From: Phocoena phocoena
Lineage: Eukaryota; Chordata; Mammalia; Artiodactyla; Phocoenidae
DNA: 64,000 nt
Assembly (NCBI RefSeq): GCF_963924675.1
Contig: NC_089221.1
Span: forward strand, 89,694,998-89,758,997
Direction of reading: 5' to 3'
Positions 12,955-24,135 of this stretch are shown one piece after another (the first letter of the stretch is position 1; each line of letters opens with the position of its first letter). A model generated the notes under the pieces. The model was not told where the DNA came from. It did not search any database and saw nothing but the letters and a program-made list of their open reading frames with translations. A program made the translations under genes and the position numbers.

Positions 12955-13400
12955 AAGGAACAATGAAAGACAAAAATGAAAGCTGCTTTTTAATTTCTTT
13001 CCCTACGCTGATATGTTTGAAATACAGCTTACATAGAAAAACAAAGCCAAGACTTTGTTCTTCAATGAGATTCACCAAGAAAAAAAGAATAAACTGTCTT
13101 AGGAATGAAATAGTAGACATAAATAACTACAGAAACAGCAGGGATTGAAAAGGTAATAAGTGAATACTGTGAACTCTCTGATAATAAATTTGAAAATAAC
13201 CTAAATTAAACAAACTTGATGAATTCCTAGAAACAATATAACTTGCCAAAGCTTACTCAAGAAAAAATAGCATTCAAAATAGTTCTGTAACTATTAAAGA
13301 GCTGAAATCAGTAATTTAAAATCGTCTTGTAGCATTTAACCCGGATACCTGAAGGTTTATTTCATGCATAAACTTTTACATACATGTTCATAGCAGCTAT
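12955..13400 (+). mobile_element. Old L1 fragments
   Basis: The reading 'LDEFLETI..LAKAYSRK' (about 13215-13270) is typical of the L1 ORF2 region between endonuclease and reverse transcriptase. The stretch at about 13365-13405, 'acttttacatacatgttcatagcagc', resembles an L1 ORF2 3' segment. Both are strongly diverged. Confidence 0.55.
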
Positions 13401-13617
13401 TTTGGTTTGCTTTTTGGTTTTTTACTATTTTAAATGAAGCTGGAGGAATTTAATAATGATACCCTTTAATATGATTCAGTTCACTGCAGGGCTGTTAGAA
13501 AATCAGGGGTGAAGTTCTTAGGCTTAGGAGAGAGATGTTAGAAGTACGTTAGCAAGATATATTATTACATCTTTAAAACCATTTACTTTAAAACTTGTAA
13601 GGTCACAGAAGCATTTT

Positions 13618-13629
13618 AAATAACTTTTA
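13618..13629. repeat. Left target-site duplication of the 13.6-16.1 kb L1
   Basis: 'aaataactttta' here matches perfectly the copy at 16109-16120 immediately after the A-rich L1 3' end. The pair defines the insertion limits as about 13630-16108. Confidence 0.9.
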
Positions 13630-13668
13630 GACGAGATCATGTGTGTTCAGGGTGGTACAGCTGTAGAC
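13629..13668 (-). pseudogene. Antisense 5S rRNA 5' fragment (nt 40 to 1) at an L1 5' junction
   Basis: These 40 bases align without gaps to the reverse complement of nucleotides 1-40 of vertebrate 5S rRNA, with 33 of 40 identical by my count. Several of the 7 differences are transitions, clustered in the CpG-rich GCGCCC part, as expected for methylated-CpG decay. The fragment starts at the last base of the left TSD and ends exactly at the first nucleotide of 5S (antisense 'gtagac'). The L1 body (cagccaacatc...) begins immediately afterwards. It therefore belongs to the same insertion event and is not an independent 5S pseudogene. It cannot make 5S rRNA because it is partial, and the internal pol III promoter, which lies in the second half of 5S, is absent. 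Confidence 0.85.
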
Positions 13669-15560
13669 TACAGCCAACATCATACTCAATGCTGAAAAGC
13701 TGAAAGCATTTTCTCTAAGATCAGGAACAAGACAAGGATGTCCACTCTTACCACTTTTATTCAACACTGTTTAGGAAGTCCTAGCTACAGCAATAAGAGA
13801 AGAAAAAATAAATAAAAGGAATCCAAATTGGAAAAGAAGTAAAACTGTCACTGTTTCCAGATGACATGATACTATACATGGAAAATCCTAAAGATGCTAC
13901 CAGAAAACTACTAGAGCTCATCAATGAATCTGGTAAAGTTGCAGGACAAAATTAATACACAGAAGTCTGTTGCATTTCTATACACTAACAACAAAAGATC
14001 AGAAAGAGAAATTAAAGAAACAATCCCATTTACTGTCATATCAATAAGAATAAAATACCTAGGGATAAACCTACCTAAGGAGGCAAAAGACCTGTACTCA
14101 GAAAACTATAAGATGCTGATTAAAGAAATCAAAAATGACACAAACAGATGGAAAGATATACCATGTTCTTGGATTGGAAGAATCAACATTGTGCAAATGA
14201 CTATAGGCAATCTACAGATGCAATGCAAGCCCTATCAAATTACCAATGGCATTTTTCACAGAACTAGACAAAAAATCTTTAAATTTGTATGGAGACACAA
14301 AAGACCCCAAATAGCTAAAGCAATCCTGAGAAAGAAAAATGGAGCTGGAGGAATCAGGCTCCCAAACTTCAGACTATACTACAAAGCTTCACTTATCAAA
14401 ACACTATGGTCCTACACAAAAGCAGACATTTAGATCAATGGAACAGGATAGAAAGCCCAGAAATAAACCCCTACACCTATGGTCAATTAATCTACAACAA
14501 AGGAGGCCTAGAATACACAATGGATAAAAGACAGTCTCTTCAGTAAGTGGTGCTGGGAAAACTGGACAGCTACATGTAGAAGAATGAAATTAGAACATTC
14601 TCTAACACCATACACAAAAATAAACTCAAAATGGATTAAGGACCTAAATGTAAGACCAGGTACTATAAAACTCTTAGGGGAAAACATAGGCAGAACACAC
14701 TTCAACATAAATTGCAGCAGTATCTTTTGGATCCATCTCCTAGGGTAATGAAAATAAAAACAAAAATAAACAAATGGGACCTAATTAAACTAAAAAGCTT
14801 TTGTACAGCAAAGGAAACTGTAAACAAAATGAAAAGACAACCCACAGTATGGGAAAAAATATTTGCAAATGATGTGACCGACAAGGGATTATTCTCCAAA
14901 ATTTACAAACAGCTCATGAGGCTCAGTATCAAAAAAAACAACCCAATCAAAAAAATAGGCAGAAGACCTAAATAAACATTTCTGCAAAGAAGACATACAG
15001 ATGGCCAAGCAGTACATAAAAAGATTCTCAACATTGCTAATTATTTATTAGAGGAATGAAAATCATAACTACAGTGAGATATCACCTCACACCAGTCAAA
15101 ACGGCTATCATCAAAAAATCCATAAACAATAAACGCTGGAGAGGGTGTGGAGAGAAGGGAACCCTCCTATGCTGTTGGTGGGAATGTAAATTTGTGCAAC
15201 CACTATGTAGAACAGTATGGAGGTTCCTTAAAAAACTAAAACTAGACGCTACCATATGATCCAGCAATCCCACTCCTGGGCATATATCCAGAGAAAACCA
15301 TAATTTGAAAAGATACATGCACCCCAATGTTCACTGCAACACCGTCTACAACAGCCAGGACATGGAAACAACCTAAATGTCCATTGATAGATGAATGGAT
15401 AAATAGGATGTGGTACATATCTACAATGGAATATTACTCAGCCATAAAAAAGAGTGAAATAATGGCATTTCAGCAACATGGATGGACCTAGAGATTGTCA
15501 TACTGACTGAAGTCAGTCAGACAAAGACAAATATATGATATCACTTATATGTGGAATCTA
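13669..15560 (+). pseudogene. L1 ORF2 remnant (reverse transcriptase C-terminal half)
   Basis: A broken reading frame of the L1 reverse transcriptase, the enzyme that copies L1 RNA at the nicked target site. The longest surviving piece (13924-14433) contains '[20 protein letters not shown]' and the following thumb region. The catalytic FADD box reads F-P-D-D at 13854-13865 (gca changed to cca), and several frameshifts separate the pieces. The downstream C-terminal segment (about 15056-15259) keeps '[20 protein letters not shown]'. There is no N-terminal endonuclease because of the 5' truncation. It is not functional. Confidence 0.9.
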
Positions 15561-15605
15561 AAAAAAAAATGGTACAAATAAACTTATTTACAAAACAGAA
15601 ATAGA

Positions 15606-15819
15606 GGGCTTCCCTGGTGGCGCAGTGGTTGAGAGTCCGCCTGCTGATGCAGGGGACACGGGTTCCTGCCCCAGTCTGGGAAGATCCCACATGCCACGGA
15701 GCGGCTGGGCCCATGAGCCATGGCCACTGAGCCTGTGTGTCCAGAGCCTGTGCTCCACAACGGGAGAGGCCACAACAGTGAGAGGCCCGCGTACCACAAA
15801 AAAAAAACAAACAAAAAAA
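15606..15819 (+). mobile_element. CHR-family SINE (short form) nested in L1
   Basis: Full-length short-form CHR SINE with head GGCTTCCCTGGTGGC, B-box-like 'ggttcctgcc', and end 'gcgtaccac' plus A-rich tail. It sits inside the L1 3' region. The flanks show an imperfect TSD built on 'aaacagaaa(t)agag' (about 15593-15606 and 15817-15828). It postdates the host L1. Confidence 0.95.
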
Positions 15820-16124
15820 CAGAAAGAGTCATAGTTGTAGAAAAAAAACTTATGGTTACCAGAGGGGAAAGGGGCAGGGGAGGGATATATTGGGAGTTCA
15901 GGACTGATATATACACACTACTATATTTAAAATAGATAAGCAAAAAGGACCTACTGTATAGCACAGGGAACTCTGCTCAACATTCTGTAATAACCTAAAT
16001 GGGAAAAGAATTTGAAAACGAATAGATATATGTATAACTGAATCACTTTGCTGTACACCTGAAATACAATGTTGTAAATCAACTATACTCCAATTAAAAA
16101 ATTTTAAAAAATAACTTTTAACCA

Positions 16125-16256
16125 TGTGCAGTTAATTTGATAGCAGCTTTTGTCTAACAGCCCAAAACTGGAAAATACCCAAATGTTCTTCAATAGGAAA
16201 CTGTGGTACACCCATACCATGAAATACTACTCAGCAATAAAAATGAGTGAACTATT
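16125..16256 (+). mobile_element. Old L1, left part of split copy
   Basis: The ORF2-end and 3' region 'cagcccaaaactgg ... caaatgttcttcaatagg ... gaaatactactcagcaataaaa' is typical of old L1. It resumes at about 17801 ('aaaaatgagtgaactattga') after insertions of an antisense L1 and SINEs. Confidence 0.85.
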
Positions 16257-17160
16257 TTTTCTTCTTGAAAACGTCTACTTTTTTCTTTTTTTAGCCACGA
16301 GCAACAACTAAAACAATAGGCAAAGATTTTCTTTTTTTTTTAACTTTTTATTTTATATGGCCAATTAACAATGTTGTGATAGTTTCAGGTGCACAGCAAA
16401 GGGGCTCAGCCATACATATACATGTATCCATTCTCCCCCAGATTCCCCTCCCATCCAGGCTGCTACATAACACTGATCAGAGTTCCCTGTGCTATACAGT
16501 AGGTCCTTGTTGGTTATCCATTTTAAATATGGCAGTGTGTACATGTTGATCCCAAACCCCCTGACTATCCCTTCCCCCCCGTCCTTCCCCCGGTAACCAT
16601 AAGTTCGTTCTCTAAGTCTGTGAGTCTGTTTCTGTTTTGTAAATAAGTTCATTTGTATCATTTCTTTTAAAATTCCACATATAAGGGATATCATACAATA
16701 TTTCTCTTTCTCTGTCTGACTTACTTCACTCAATATGACAATCTCTAAGTGTATCCATGTTGCTGCAAATGGCATTATTTCATCCTTTTTAATGGCTGAG
16801 TAATATTCCACTGTATATATGTACCACATCTTCTTTACCCATTCCTCTGTCGATGGACGTTTAGGTTGCTTCTGTGTCTTGGTTATTGTAAACAGTGCTA
16901 CAATGAACATTGGGCTGCATGCATCCTTTTGGACCATGTTTTTCTCCAGATATATGCCCAGCAGTGGGATTGCAGGGTCATATGGTAACTCTGTTTTTTG
17001 TTTTTTAAGGAACTTCCATACTGTTCTCCATAGTGGCTGTAACAGTTTACTTTCCCACCGACACTGCAGGAGGGTTCCCTTCTTCTCCACAACCCTCTCC
17101 AGCATTTATTGTTTATGGATTTTTTGATGATAGCCATTTTGACTGGTGTGAGGTGATATC
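16257..17160 (-). mobile_element. Antisense 5'-truncated L1 tail, possibly with 3' transduction
   Basis: A young-looking L1 3' end on the minus strand. From right to left it runs from the end of ORF2 ('...gatatcacctcacaccagtc' on the minus strand) through the 3'UTR to a poly(A), seen as T10 at about 16332-16341. About 75 further bases (16257-16331) separate this tail from the target site and end in a second A-rich stretch on the minus strand. The flanking repeats 'aaaaatgagtgaa' are at 16239 and 17161. Confidence 0.88.
16365..17137 (-). pseudogene. L1 ORF2 C-terminal fragment (antisense element)
   Basis: An uninterrupted minus-strand frame (16365-17105) gives the L1 ORF2 C-terminus: 'GTLLQCRWESKLLQPLWRTV', '[20 protein letters not shown]', 'WYIYTVEYYSAIKKDEIMPF'. 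It then reads on into the 3'UTR, since the usual end-of-ORF2 stop is not encountered. The element has only this end of ORF2, so no endonuclease or reverse transcriptase core exists. An overlapping frame (16898-17137) shows that a frameshift separates the first residues. Confidence 0.88.
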
Positions 17161-17175
17161 AAAAATGAGTGAAGT

Positions 17176-17800
17176 GGACTTCCCTGGTGGCACAGTGGTT
17201 AAGAATCCGCCTACCCTTCCCTGGTGGCACAGTGGTTGAGAATCTGCCTGCCAATGCAGGGGACACGGGTTCGAGCCCTGGTCTGGGAAGATCCTACATG
17301 CTGCGGAGCAACTAGGCCCGTGAGCCACAATTACTGAGCCTGAGCATCTGGAGACTGTGCTCTGCAACAAGAGAGGCCGCGACAGTGAGAGGCCCGCGCA
17401 CCACGATGAAGAGTGGCCCCCACTAGCCACAACTAGAGAAAGCTCTCGCACAGAAACGAAGACCCAACACAGCCAAAAATAAATAAATTAAAAAAAAAAT
17501 AGAATCCACCTGCCAATGCAGGGGACACAGCTTGGAACCCTGGTCCGGGAAGATTCCACATGCCATGGAGCAACTAAGCCCATGTGCCACAACTACTGAG
17601 CCTGTGCTCTAGAGCCTATGAGCCACAACTACTGAAACCTGCATGCCTAGAGCCTGTGCTCCACAACAAAGATAAACCACCACAATGAGAAGCCCATGCA
17701 CCACAATGAAGAGTAGCCCCTGCTCGCCACAACTAGAGAAAGCCTGCGTGCAGCTACAAAGATCCAATGCAACCAAAAAATAAAATAAAACAAACAAACA
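17176..17800 (+). mobile_element. CHR-1-like SINE (long form), split by another SINE
   Basis: The outer SINE has its head at 17176-17212 ('ggacttccctggtggcac') and resumes at 17501 ('agaatccacctgccaatg'). It runs to the A-rich tail ending at about 17800. It is the long form, with the 'gatgaagagtagcccc...actagagaaag...ccaaaaaataaa' 3' part. The flanking target repeats 'aaaaatgagtgaa' are at 17161-17173 and 17801-17813. It is more diverged than the inner copy. Confidence 0.9.
17216..17499 (+). mobile_element. CHR-1-like SINE inserted inside another CHR SINE
   Basis: A complete long-form CHR SINE with head 'cttccctggtggcacagtgg', perfect-looking B-box 'ggttcgagcc', 3' part 'acgatgaagagtggccccc...cacagccaaaaataaataaa' and A-tail. 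It lies in the head of the outer SINE. The interrupted sequence is duplicated on both sides ('agaatccgcct' at 17202-17212 and 'agaatccacct' at 17501-17511). Confidence 0.93.
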
Positions 17801-17813
17801 AAAAATGAGTGAA

Positions 17814-18246
17814 CTATTGATTCACACAACTTGAATGAACCTCAAGAAAATTATACTGAGTGAAAAACTTCAATCTTAAAAGGATACACACTGCATGATT
17901 TCATTTGTGTAGCATTCATTAAATAACATCACAGAGAGAAAAGAGATCAGTGATTGCCAGGAGCTCGGGATAGAGAAAGGGGATGGATGTGGCTATAAAG
18001 GAGAAACATAAGGGAGACTTGTGGTTACACAAGGCTACACACGTGATAAAACTGCATAGAGCTACACACACACAAACATGAACGTGTATATAGATAACTG
18101 GTGAAATCTGAGTAAACCCTATGGATTGTACCAATGTCAAAATTGTGGGAAAGGCTGGGGAAACATGCTCAGGATTTCCCTGTACAGTTCCTGGTAAGCT
18201 CTTCTATATCTATAATTATTCAAAGTTAAAAGTTAAGAAAATAAAT
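17814..18246 (+). mobile_element. Old L1, right part of split copy (3'UTR)
   Basis: Continuation of the copy at 16125-16256: 'gaactattgattcacacaacttgaatgaacctc' region (about 17811-17840), 'ctgcatgatttcatttgtgt', 'cagtgattgccaggagctc', then an AT-rich end near 18246. The reading joins smoothly if the inserts are removed. Confidence 0.8.
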
Positions 18247-18259
18247 ATAACAAAATAAA

Positions 18260-20620
18260 AATCTTTTCACAAAGACAATACCAGGCCTAGAGGTATAGGG
18301 TTTAGAGGGGATCCACCAAGCTTTCAAGGAACAGATAATTCCTTCTTACAAACTCCTCCAGAGAGAGGAAAATAAAGAAAGAAGACTCTCCAATACATTT
18401 AATGAACTAATATAACTTTGAAAACAAAGAGCAAAAAACTACAAGACAAGAAAATTTCAAGCCAATCTTCATCATGAATATGGACAAACCTCCTCCAAAG
18501 TAAAGGCAAACTTAATCCAGCAATGAATAAAATATTTAAAATATCAATTTTGAATTAGATTTATTCCAAGAATGAAATAATGGTTTGATTTTATAAGATC
18601 TTTTTAATGCAAGTTACCATACAAAAAGAGAAAATAGGAAAAAAAGAACACATAAAATTCTATGAGACAGTCAAAAATCCAGTAAACTGGGCTTCCCTGG
18701 TGGCACAGTGGTTGAGAGTCCTCCTGCCGATGCAGGGGACACGGGTTCGTGCCCCGGTCTGGGAAGATCCCACATGCCGCGGAACGGCTGGGCCCGTGAG
18801 CCATGGCTGTCGAGCCTGCACGTCCGGAGCCTGTACTCCGTAACAGGAGAGGCCACAGCAGTGAAAGGCCTGCGTATTGCAAAAAAACAAACAAAAACAA
18901 TCCAGTAAACTGGGGAGAAAAATATAACTTCTTTAAAATCAGAATGGAATCTTCAAAAGACCCTACAGTAAACATTGGTGAAACATTGCAGCATTCCCTT
19001 TAAAAATCAGGAATAAAACAAGAGAACATCTATCACCATTTCTATTCAACCTTGTACTGGATGCCCTAACAGAAAGTTAAGAAAAAGAAATATACAGTGC
19101 TATTCATAGATGATATATGATTGTTTACATTCTAAAGCCAAACACATTCTTTTAATGAATAAGAGAACTACCTAAATTTCTATATATAAGATCAACATGA
19201 AAAAATATCAACTACATTTCTTCACCAGTCAAAGAATAAGAGTAAGAACAATATTTTTTAAATGCCATTACAACAGCAACAAAAACTATAAAACACCCAG
19301 GAGTAAACTAATGAGAGATGTGTAAGCCCTTTATGGAGAGTGTTTTCAAAGCATCCAAGAAGACAACTAAATAAATGGAAAGTTATGTCTTTTAATGGAA
19401 AGGGACACTCAGTATTGTAAACATATCAATACTTTCTAAATTATTTACTACAATCAAATCCAATTCTTATTTAATATTCAATAGAAACCCTTATACAAAT
19501 TAACAAGATGAATCTAAATGTATGTGAAAAAAGGGTCAAGAACAGCAAAGATATTTTTAAAGAAAAATCAAGGATTACAAGGTATAGAGGTTTCTCCTAT
19601 TATACAAGACTTATCTTAACGCTATAATATGGTATTAGCACAGAGAAACAAACAGAAAAATAGACCAGAATAACGAGACTGAAAATAAACCCAAATACAA
19701 ACAACTGATACATTGCAAAGGTGTTACTGCAGATGAGTGGGGGAAAGATGGACTATTCATTATATGGTACAGGTTATACACATGGGGGGAAAATGATAAT
19801 AAATCCCTACTTCACATTCTATGTACAAATTTTTTTTAAATTTAAAAACTGACAAGTGGATTAAAAACTTAAATGTAAAAAGCAAAACATTAAAAATTTT
19901 AGAAGAAAACATTGGAGATATCTTTACAACTCTGGAGCCCGAAAATGCTCCTTAAACAAGACATAAAAGGAAAAAATTACTAAATGCAATTATATTAAAA
20001 TTAAACACTTCAATTCAGCAAAGGACATCATAAAAGACAAATTATAAACTGTAAGACAATATTTATAATACATGTAACTTACATGTAAACACTGCTACTA
20101 CAGATCAAAAAGAAAGGACAACCCAAAAGAAAAATGGAACCCATTCTACAAAAGAAGAAAGATGAATGACCCATAAACACATGGAAAAAGAAAACCTCAT
20201 TAGTAATCAGAGAAATGTAGACTGAAACTATGATTACATATAACTTTATACCTACAAGGCTGGTAAAATTTTAAAGGTGGATAATCCCAAGCATAGGTGA
20301 AGATGTAAAGAGTAATAGTATCTGTACATGGCATCTTACCCAGTAACCTAGCAATTCCTTTCCTAGGTACATGTCTGAGAGAAATACTTGTGCTGGTGTA
20401 CCAGGAGACAGTTTTTAAAACATTTATAATAGCATCACTTGTAATAGAAAAAAAAAAAAACAAACCCTGAAAAGTTCATCAATAGGAAAGTGGAAAATGA
20501 ACTGTGCTATGTTCTTACCATGAAATACTATGCAGTAGCCAAAATTAATGAGCTGCGTTCACTAGCATCTACATGAATGAATCTCAAAAATAAAATTCAG
20601 GATGCTTCTACTTCTGCTTA
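18260..20620 (+). mobile_element. Old L1 copy (ORF2 half and 3' part), highly decayed
   Basis: Reverse-transcriptase-like traces are present, such as 'catttctattcaaccttgtactgg' region at about 19036 and a remnant of the catalytic box at about 19105 ('atagatgatatatg'). The C-terminal motif order continues to 'caataggaaagtgg' and 'gaaatactatgcag' (about 20480-20540). Dense stops and indels are present. A young CHR SINE (18691-18898) interrupts it. Confidence 0.7.
18691..18898 (+). mobile_element. CHR-family SINE (short form) with perfect 15-bp TSD
   Basis: Full-length short-form SINE with head 'gcttccctggtggcacagtgg', B-box 'ggttcgtgcc', end 'gcgtattgc' and A-rich tail. The 15-base repeat 'aatccagtaaactgg' is identical at 18676-18690 and 18899-18913, showing a clean L1-driven insertion. 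Confidence 0.97.
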
Positions 20621-21290
20621 GGATGTAGAAAGTCACAGAAAAATGTCACTCCCACCCTAAACAATGAGAAAGAAAACTGGATAATCTACAAAATCATAAT
20701 TTTTTTTTAACCATCAGAGAGCTGATGTCACAAGATAAGCAAGTAAAGTAAACTGCAAAGAGTGACAAGTCCTTTGAGGAGACATGGGGCACACAAATTG
20801 TTTCACCATTGACTGAGCACAGGAAAGAGTGACAGCCACCATAAAAGCAGTTAAATAGAAAACTACAGAAAATAACAAATTAAAGCCTAAGTGGGAGAGA
20901 GTGTAACAGAGAGACATCGGCACCTACTTGCCATCTCTCTTCCATGGGTATCCACCACATACTCATGAGGGTGGGAAACCTGAAAATGTCCTTCTTGGTG
21001 GCTGAGACATGAGGAAACTGCCAAGATTTGAGAGTGCAGCAAGAGTATTATGAGGAGTCCACCTATAATCTTAGCCCAGCAGAGGTGCAGGGTCACCGTT
21101 GGTTGCTGCTAGAGGACAAACAAGAAACCAGCCCGTGCCCTTGATTCAAGCGTTTCTGTTCTAAGAAACAAAAACCACTGCCTCTGAGGCAGAAAATCCT
21201 CTGAGCCCTGGAACCTACACACTGATTAAGAGGATGTAGAAGTGGTCTGCCATCAGGGTGGGAACAGGTATGGTGAGAAAACCCCGTCTC
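20620..21290. other. Unassigned stretch between L1 fragments
   Basis: I see no gene. The sequence lies between two old L1 pieces and could be a diverged L1 5' region or unique DNA. No recognisable SINE or LTR and no coding frame with family resemblance are present. Confidence 0.4.
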
Positions 21291-21818
21291 TAAACTCAAA
21301 GAAAATAGAAAAATAAAATAATAAATTTTCTGGAATGCAGCTAAAGCAATGCTTAGAAGGAAATTTATACCATCCAAAGCTTTTACTAAAAAAGAAGAAA
21401 GTTTCAAATTAATGACCTAAAGAAGTTACAAAAAGAAGAGCAAATTAAACCCAAAATAAAAAGATGGAAGGAAATAATAAAAAGCAGAACTCAATGAAAT
21501 AGATAACAGGAGAACAAAAGAGAAAAATTAGTGAGCGTAAATACTAATTTCTTGAAAAAATCAATAAAAACAACAAAGTTCTACCAGGTTGATCAAGGGG
21601 AAAAAAAAGAAAGAAGTTACAGATGACTAATATCAAGAATGAAATAGGGTGACAATCCTACTGACTCTGCATACAGTAAAAGGAAAATAAAGAAATATCA
21701 TTAATAACTTTATGCCAATACGTTTGCCAACTTACTAAAATCAACAGATTCCTCAAAAGACACAATGTACAAAAACTCAGTCAAGAAGAAATAGATAACC
21801 TAAATAGCAAAACTGTTT

Positions 21819-22057
21819 TTGACCCTTGAACAACATGGAGGTTAGGGATGCTGACCCTCCGTGCAGTCGAAAATTTGCATATAATGTGTAGTTGGCCCTC
21901 TGTATAGGAGGTGTCTCCATATCCGCAGTTCCCCTGTACCCATGGTTCTACATCTGTAGATTCAACCAACCAGGGTAGTACTACTGTATTTACTATTGAA
22001 AAAAATCCACTTATAATTGAACCTGCTTTGTTCAAACCCATGTTGTTCAAGGGTCAA
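21819..22057. mobile_element. Tigger-like (TcMar) nonautonomous DNA transposon
   Basis: Terminal inverted repeats are visible. The left end 'ttgacccttgaacaacatgg' is the reverse complement of the right end '...catgttgttcaagggtcaa'. The interior has 'gttggccctctgtatagg' and 'gattcaaccaaccagg', typical of mammalian Tigger-derived short elements. It has no transposase and could not move by itself. Confidence 0.88.
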
Positions 22058-22600
22058 TTAAATAAAGTGAATTTGTAGTTAAAAACCCAACCACAAAGAA
22101 AACTGCAGGACCATATGGTTCCATTGATGAATTCCACCAGTGATGGTTGAAATCACAATGATATTACACACTTCTAGAATGTAGAAAGGAGGAAATACTT
22201 CAAGACATCTTATGAGACCAGCATCACACTAATACCAAAACCACACAAGGACATCTTAAGAAAAGAAAACTCCAGACCAATATTACTCAAGAACATAGAT
22301 ACAAAAATCTGTAACAAAATATTAAGAAATCAAATCCACTAATATGTAAAAAGGAAAATAAAGCATGAACAAATGGGTTTTAATCCAAGACTGTAAGGGT
22401 TGGTTCAACAATCAAAATAATAATAGTAATAACGAACCATGTCAACAGACTAATAAAGAAAATTTATATGATCATCTTATTGGGTGGAGAAAAACATCTG
22501 ACAAAATTCAATAGCTTCTGATGATTGAAATTCTTAACACAACAGAAATAGAAAGGAATATCCTCAAATGATAAAGGTTATCTATGAAAGATCTATAGCT

Positions 22601-22800
22601 AGGAGTTTGGGATTAACATATATGCACTATTATATATAAAATAAAAAACAAGGACATACGGTATAGCACAGGGAATTATATTCAATATCTTGTAATAAAC
22701 TATAATGGAAAAGAATCTGAAAAAGAATAGGTATATAGATAGATAGATATGTATGGCTGAATCACAACATTGTAAATTAGCTACACTTCAATAAAAAAAG
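22601..22800 (+). mobile_element. Very short L1 3'UTR tail insertion
   Basis: Only the last 200 bases of an L1 ('actattatatataaaat...', 'gtatagcacaggg', '...gctgaatcac...ttcaataaaaaaag') are inserted in the old L1. The flanking 12-base repeats are 'aaagatctatag' (22587-22598) and 'aaagatgtatag' (22801-22812), one mismatch. Confidence 0.85.
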
Positions 22801-24135
22801 AAAGATGTATAGTTGTCATATTTAATGATTTTTAAAAGTAATGTTTTTTCCCCTAAAACTGGGAACAAGGCAAGGATATCCACTCTCACCGTGTTTATTC
22901 AGCACTGCCCTGGAGGTTATAGCAAATGTAATATTGTAAGAAAAAGAAAAAAAAAGTAATAAAATCTGAGAAGAACAAAATAAACTCATCTTTATTTGCA
23001 GCAACATGACCCTCCATGTAAAATACCCTAAGGAATTACCAAAAAAGCTGCTAGAACTCAATAAGTGAGTTTATTTAGCAAGGTCACAGGATAAAATTGT
23101 CAACATACAAAATCAGTCTGATTCTATATACTAGCAACAAACAACTGAAAACTGAAATTTCAAAAAAACATTTACAATAGTATCCAAAAAATGTAATATT
23201 TAGGATAAATTTAATAAAAGGTATGTAAAATCTGTACAAGTGATTGCTAACAGAAATTAGTGGAGAGATACATCATGGTCACGGATTGAAAAACTCAGTA
23301 TTAACTTTTCAATTCTCCCCAGATGATGCACAGATTTGACGTAATTCCAATCAAAATTCCAGCAGTCCACTTTTAAATACTGCTGAGTCAATTCTATAAT
23401 TTATGTGTAAAGGCCAACGTTTTTGAAAAAAACAGAGAAAGAAAACACCATCTAATTCGCTATAAAGCTACTGAAATCAAACAGCATAGTATTTGCATAA
23501 AAATAGACATAGAGATCAATGAAACCAAATTGTGATTCCAAAATAGATCCATACATGGTATATAAGATCAATTGATTTTCACCAGAGTGCCAAAATATTA
23601 AATATCTCTATGCAAAAAAGAACCTTTGCCATTACCTCTCACCAAATAAAAATTAACTCTAAATGGATCATAAACTAAAACATAAAAAATAAAGCTACAA
23701 AATTTCTAAAAGAAAACACAGGAGAAAATCTTTATGACCTTAAGTTAGGCAAATAATTTTTAAATAGAATACAAAAGGCACAAACCGTAAAAGAAAATAA
23801 TAAATTGGACTTTCTCAAAATTTTTAAAAAATTGCTCTATAAAAGATACTCTTAATAAAATGAAAAGACAAGTGAAACCTAGGTGAAAATAAAATATTTG
23901 AACCACCATTTTACCAAAGAAAAATGAAAAATAACCAATAAACACATAAAAAGATGTTTAATGTTGTCATCATGTAAATAAAAATTAAAACCTATACCAC
24001 TGCACAGCCAGCAGAATAGCTAAGCCTATAAAGATTGACATTACCACCACTGGCAAGGTTGTTGAACAAGTGAAAAATCTCATATATTACTGGCAGGGAT
24101 GCAAAATGGCATAGAAAACACTTTGGCCTTTTCTT

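Larger units (their letters stand above)
13669..16108 (+). mobile_element. 5'-truncated L1 (ORF2 C-terminal half plus 3'UTR)
   Basis: A LINE-1 copy truncated inside the reverse-transcriptase domain. It retains the 'GTRQGCPL'-like segment (about 13723), a degenerate catalytic box (below), the ORF2 C-terminal region with cysteine motifs (about 15120-15260) and a 3'UTR ending in the A-rich 'caattaaaaaattttaaaaa'. A CHR SINE (15606-15819) interrupts the 3' part. The TSD pair 13618-13629 / 16109-16120 is perfect. It is an inactive copy. Confidence 0.93.
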
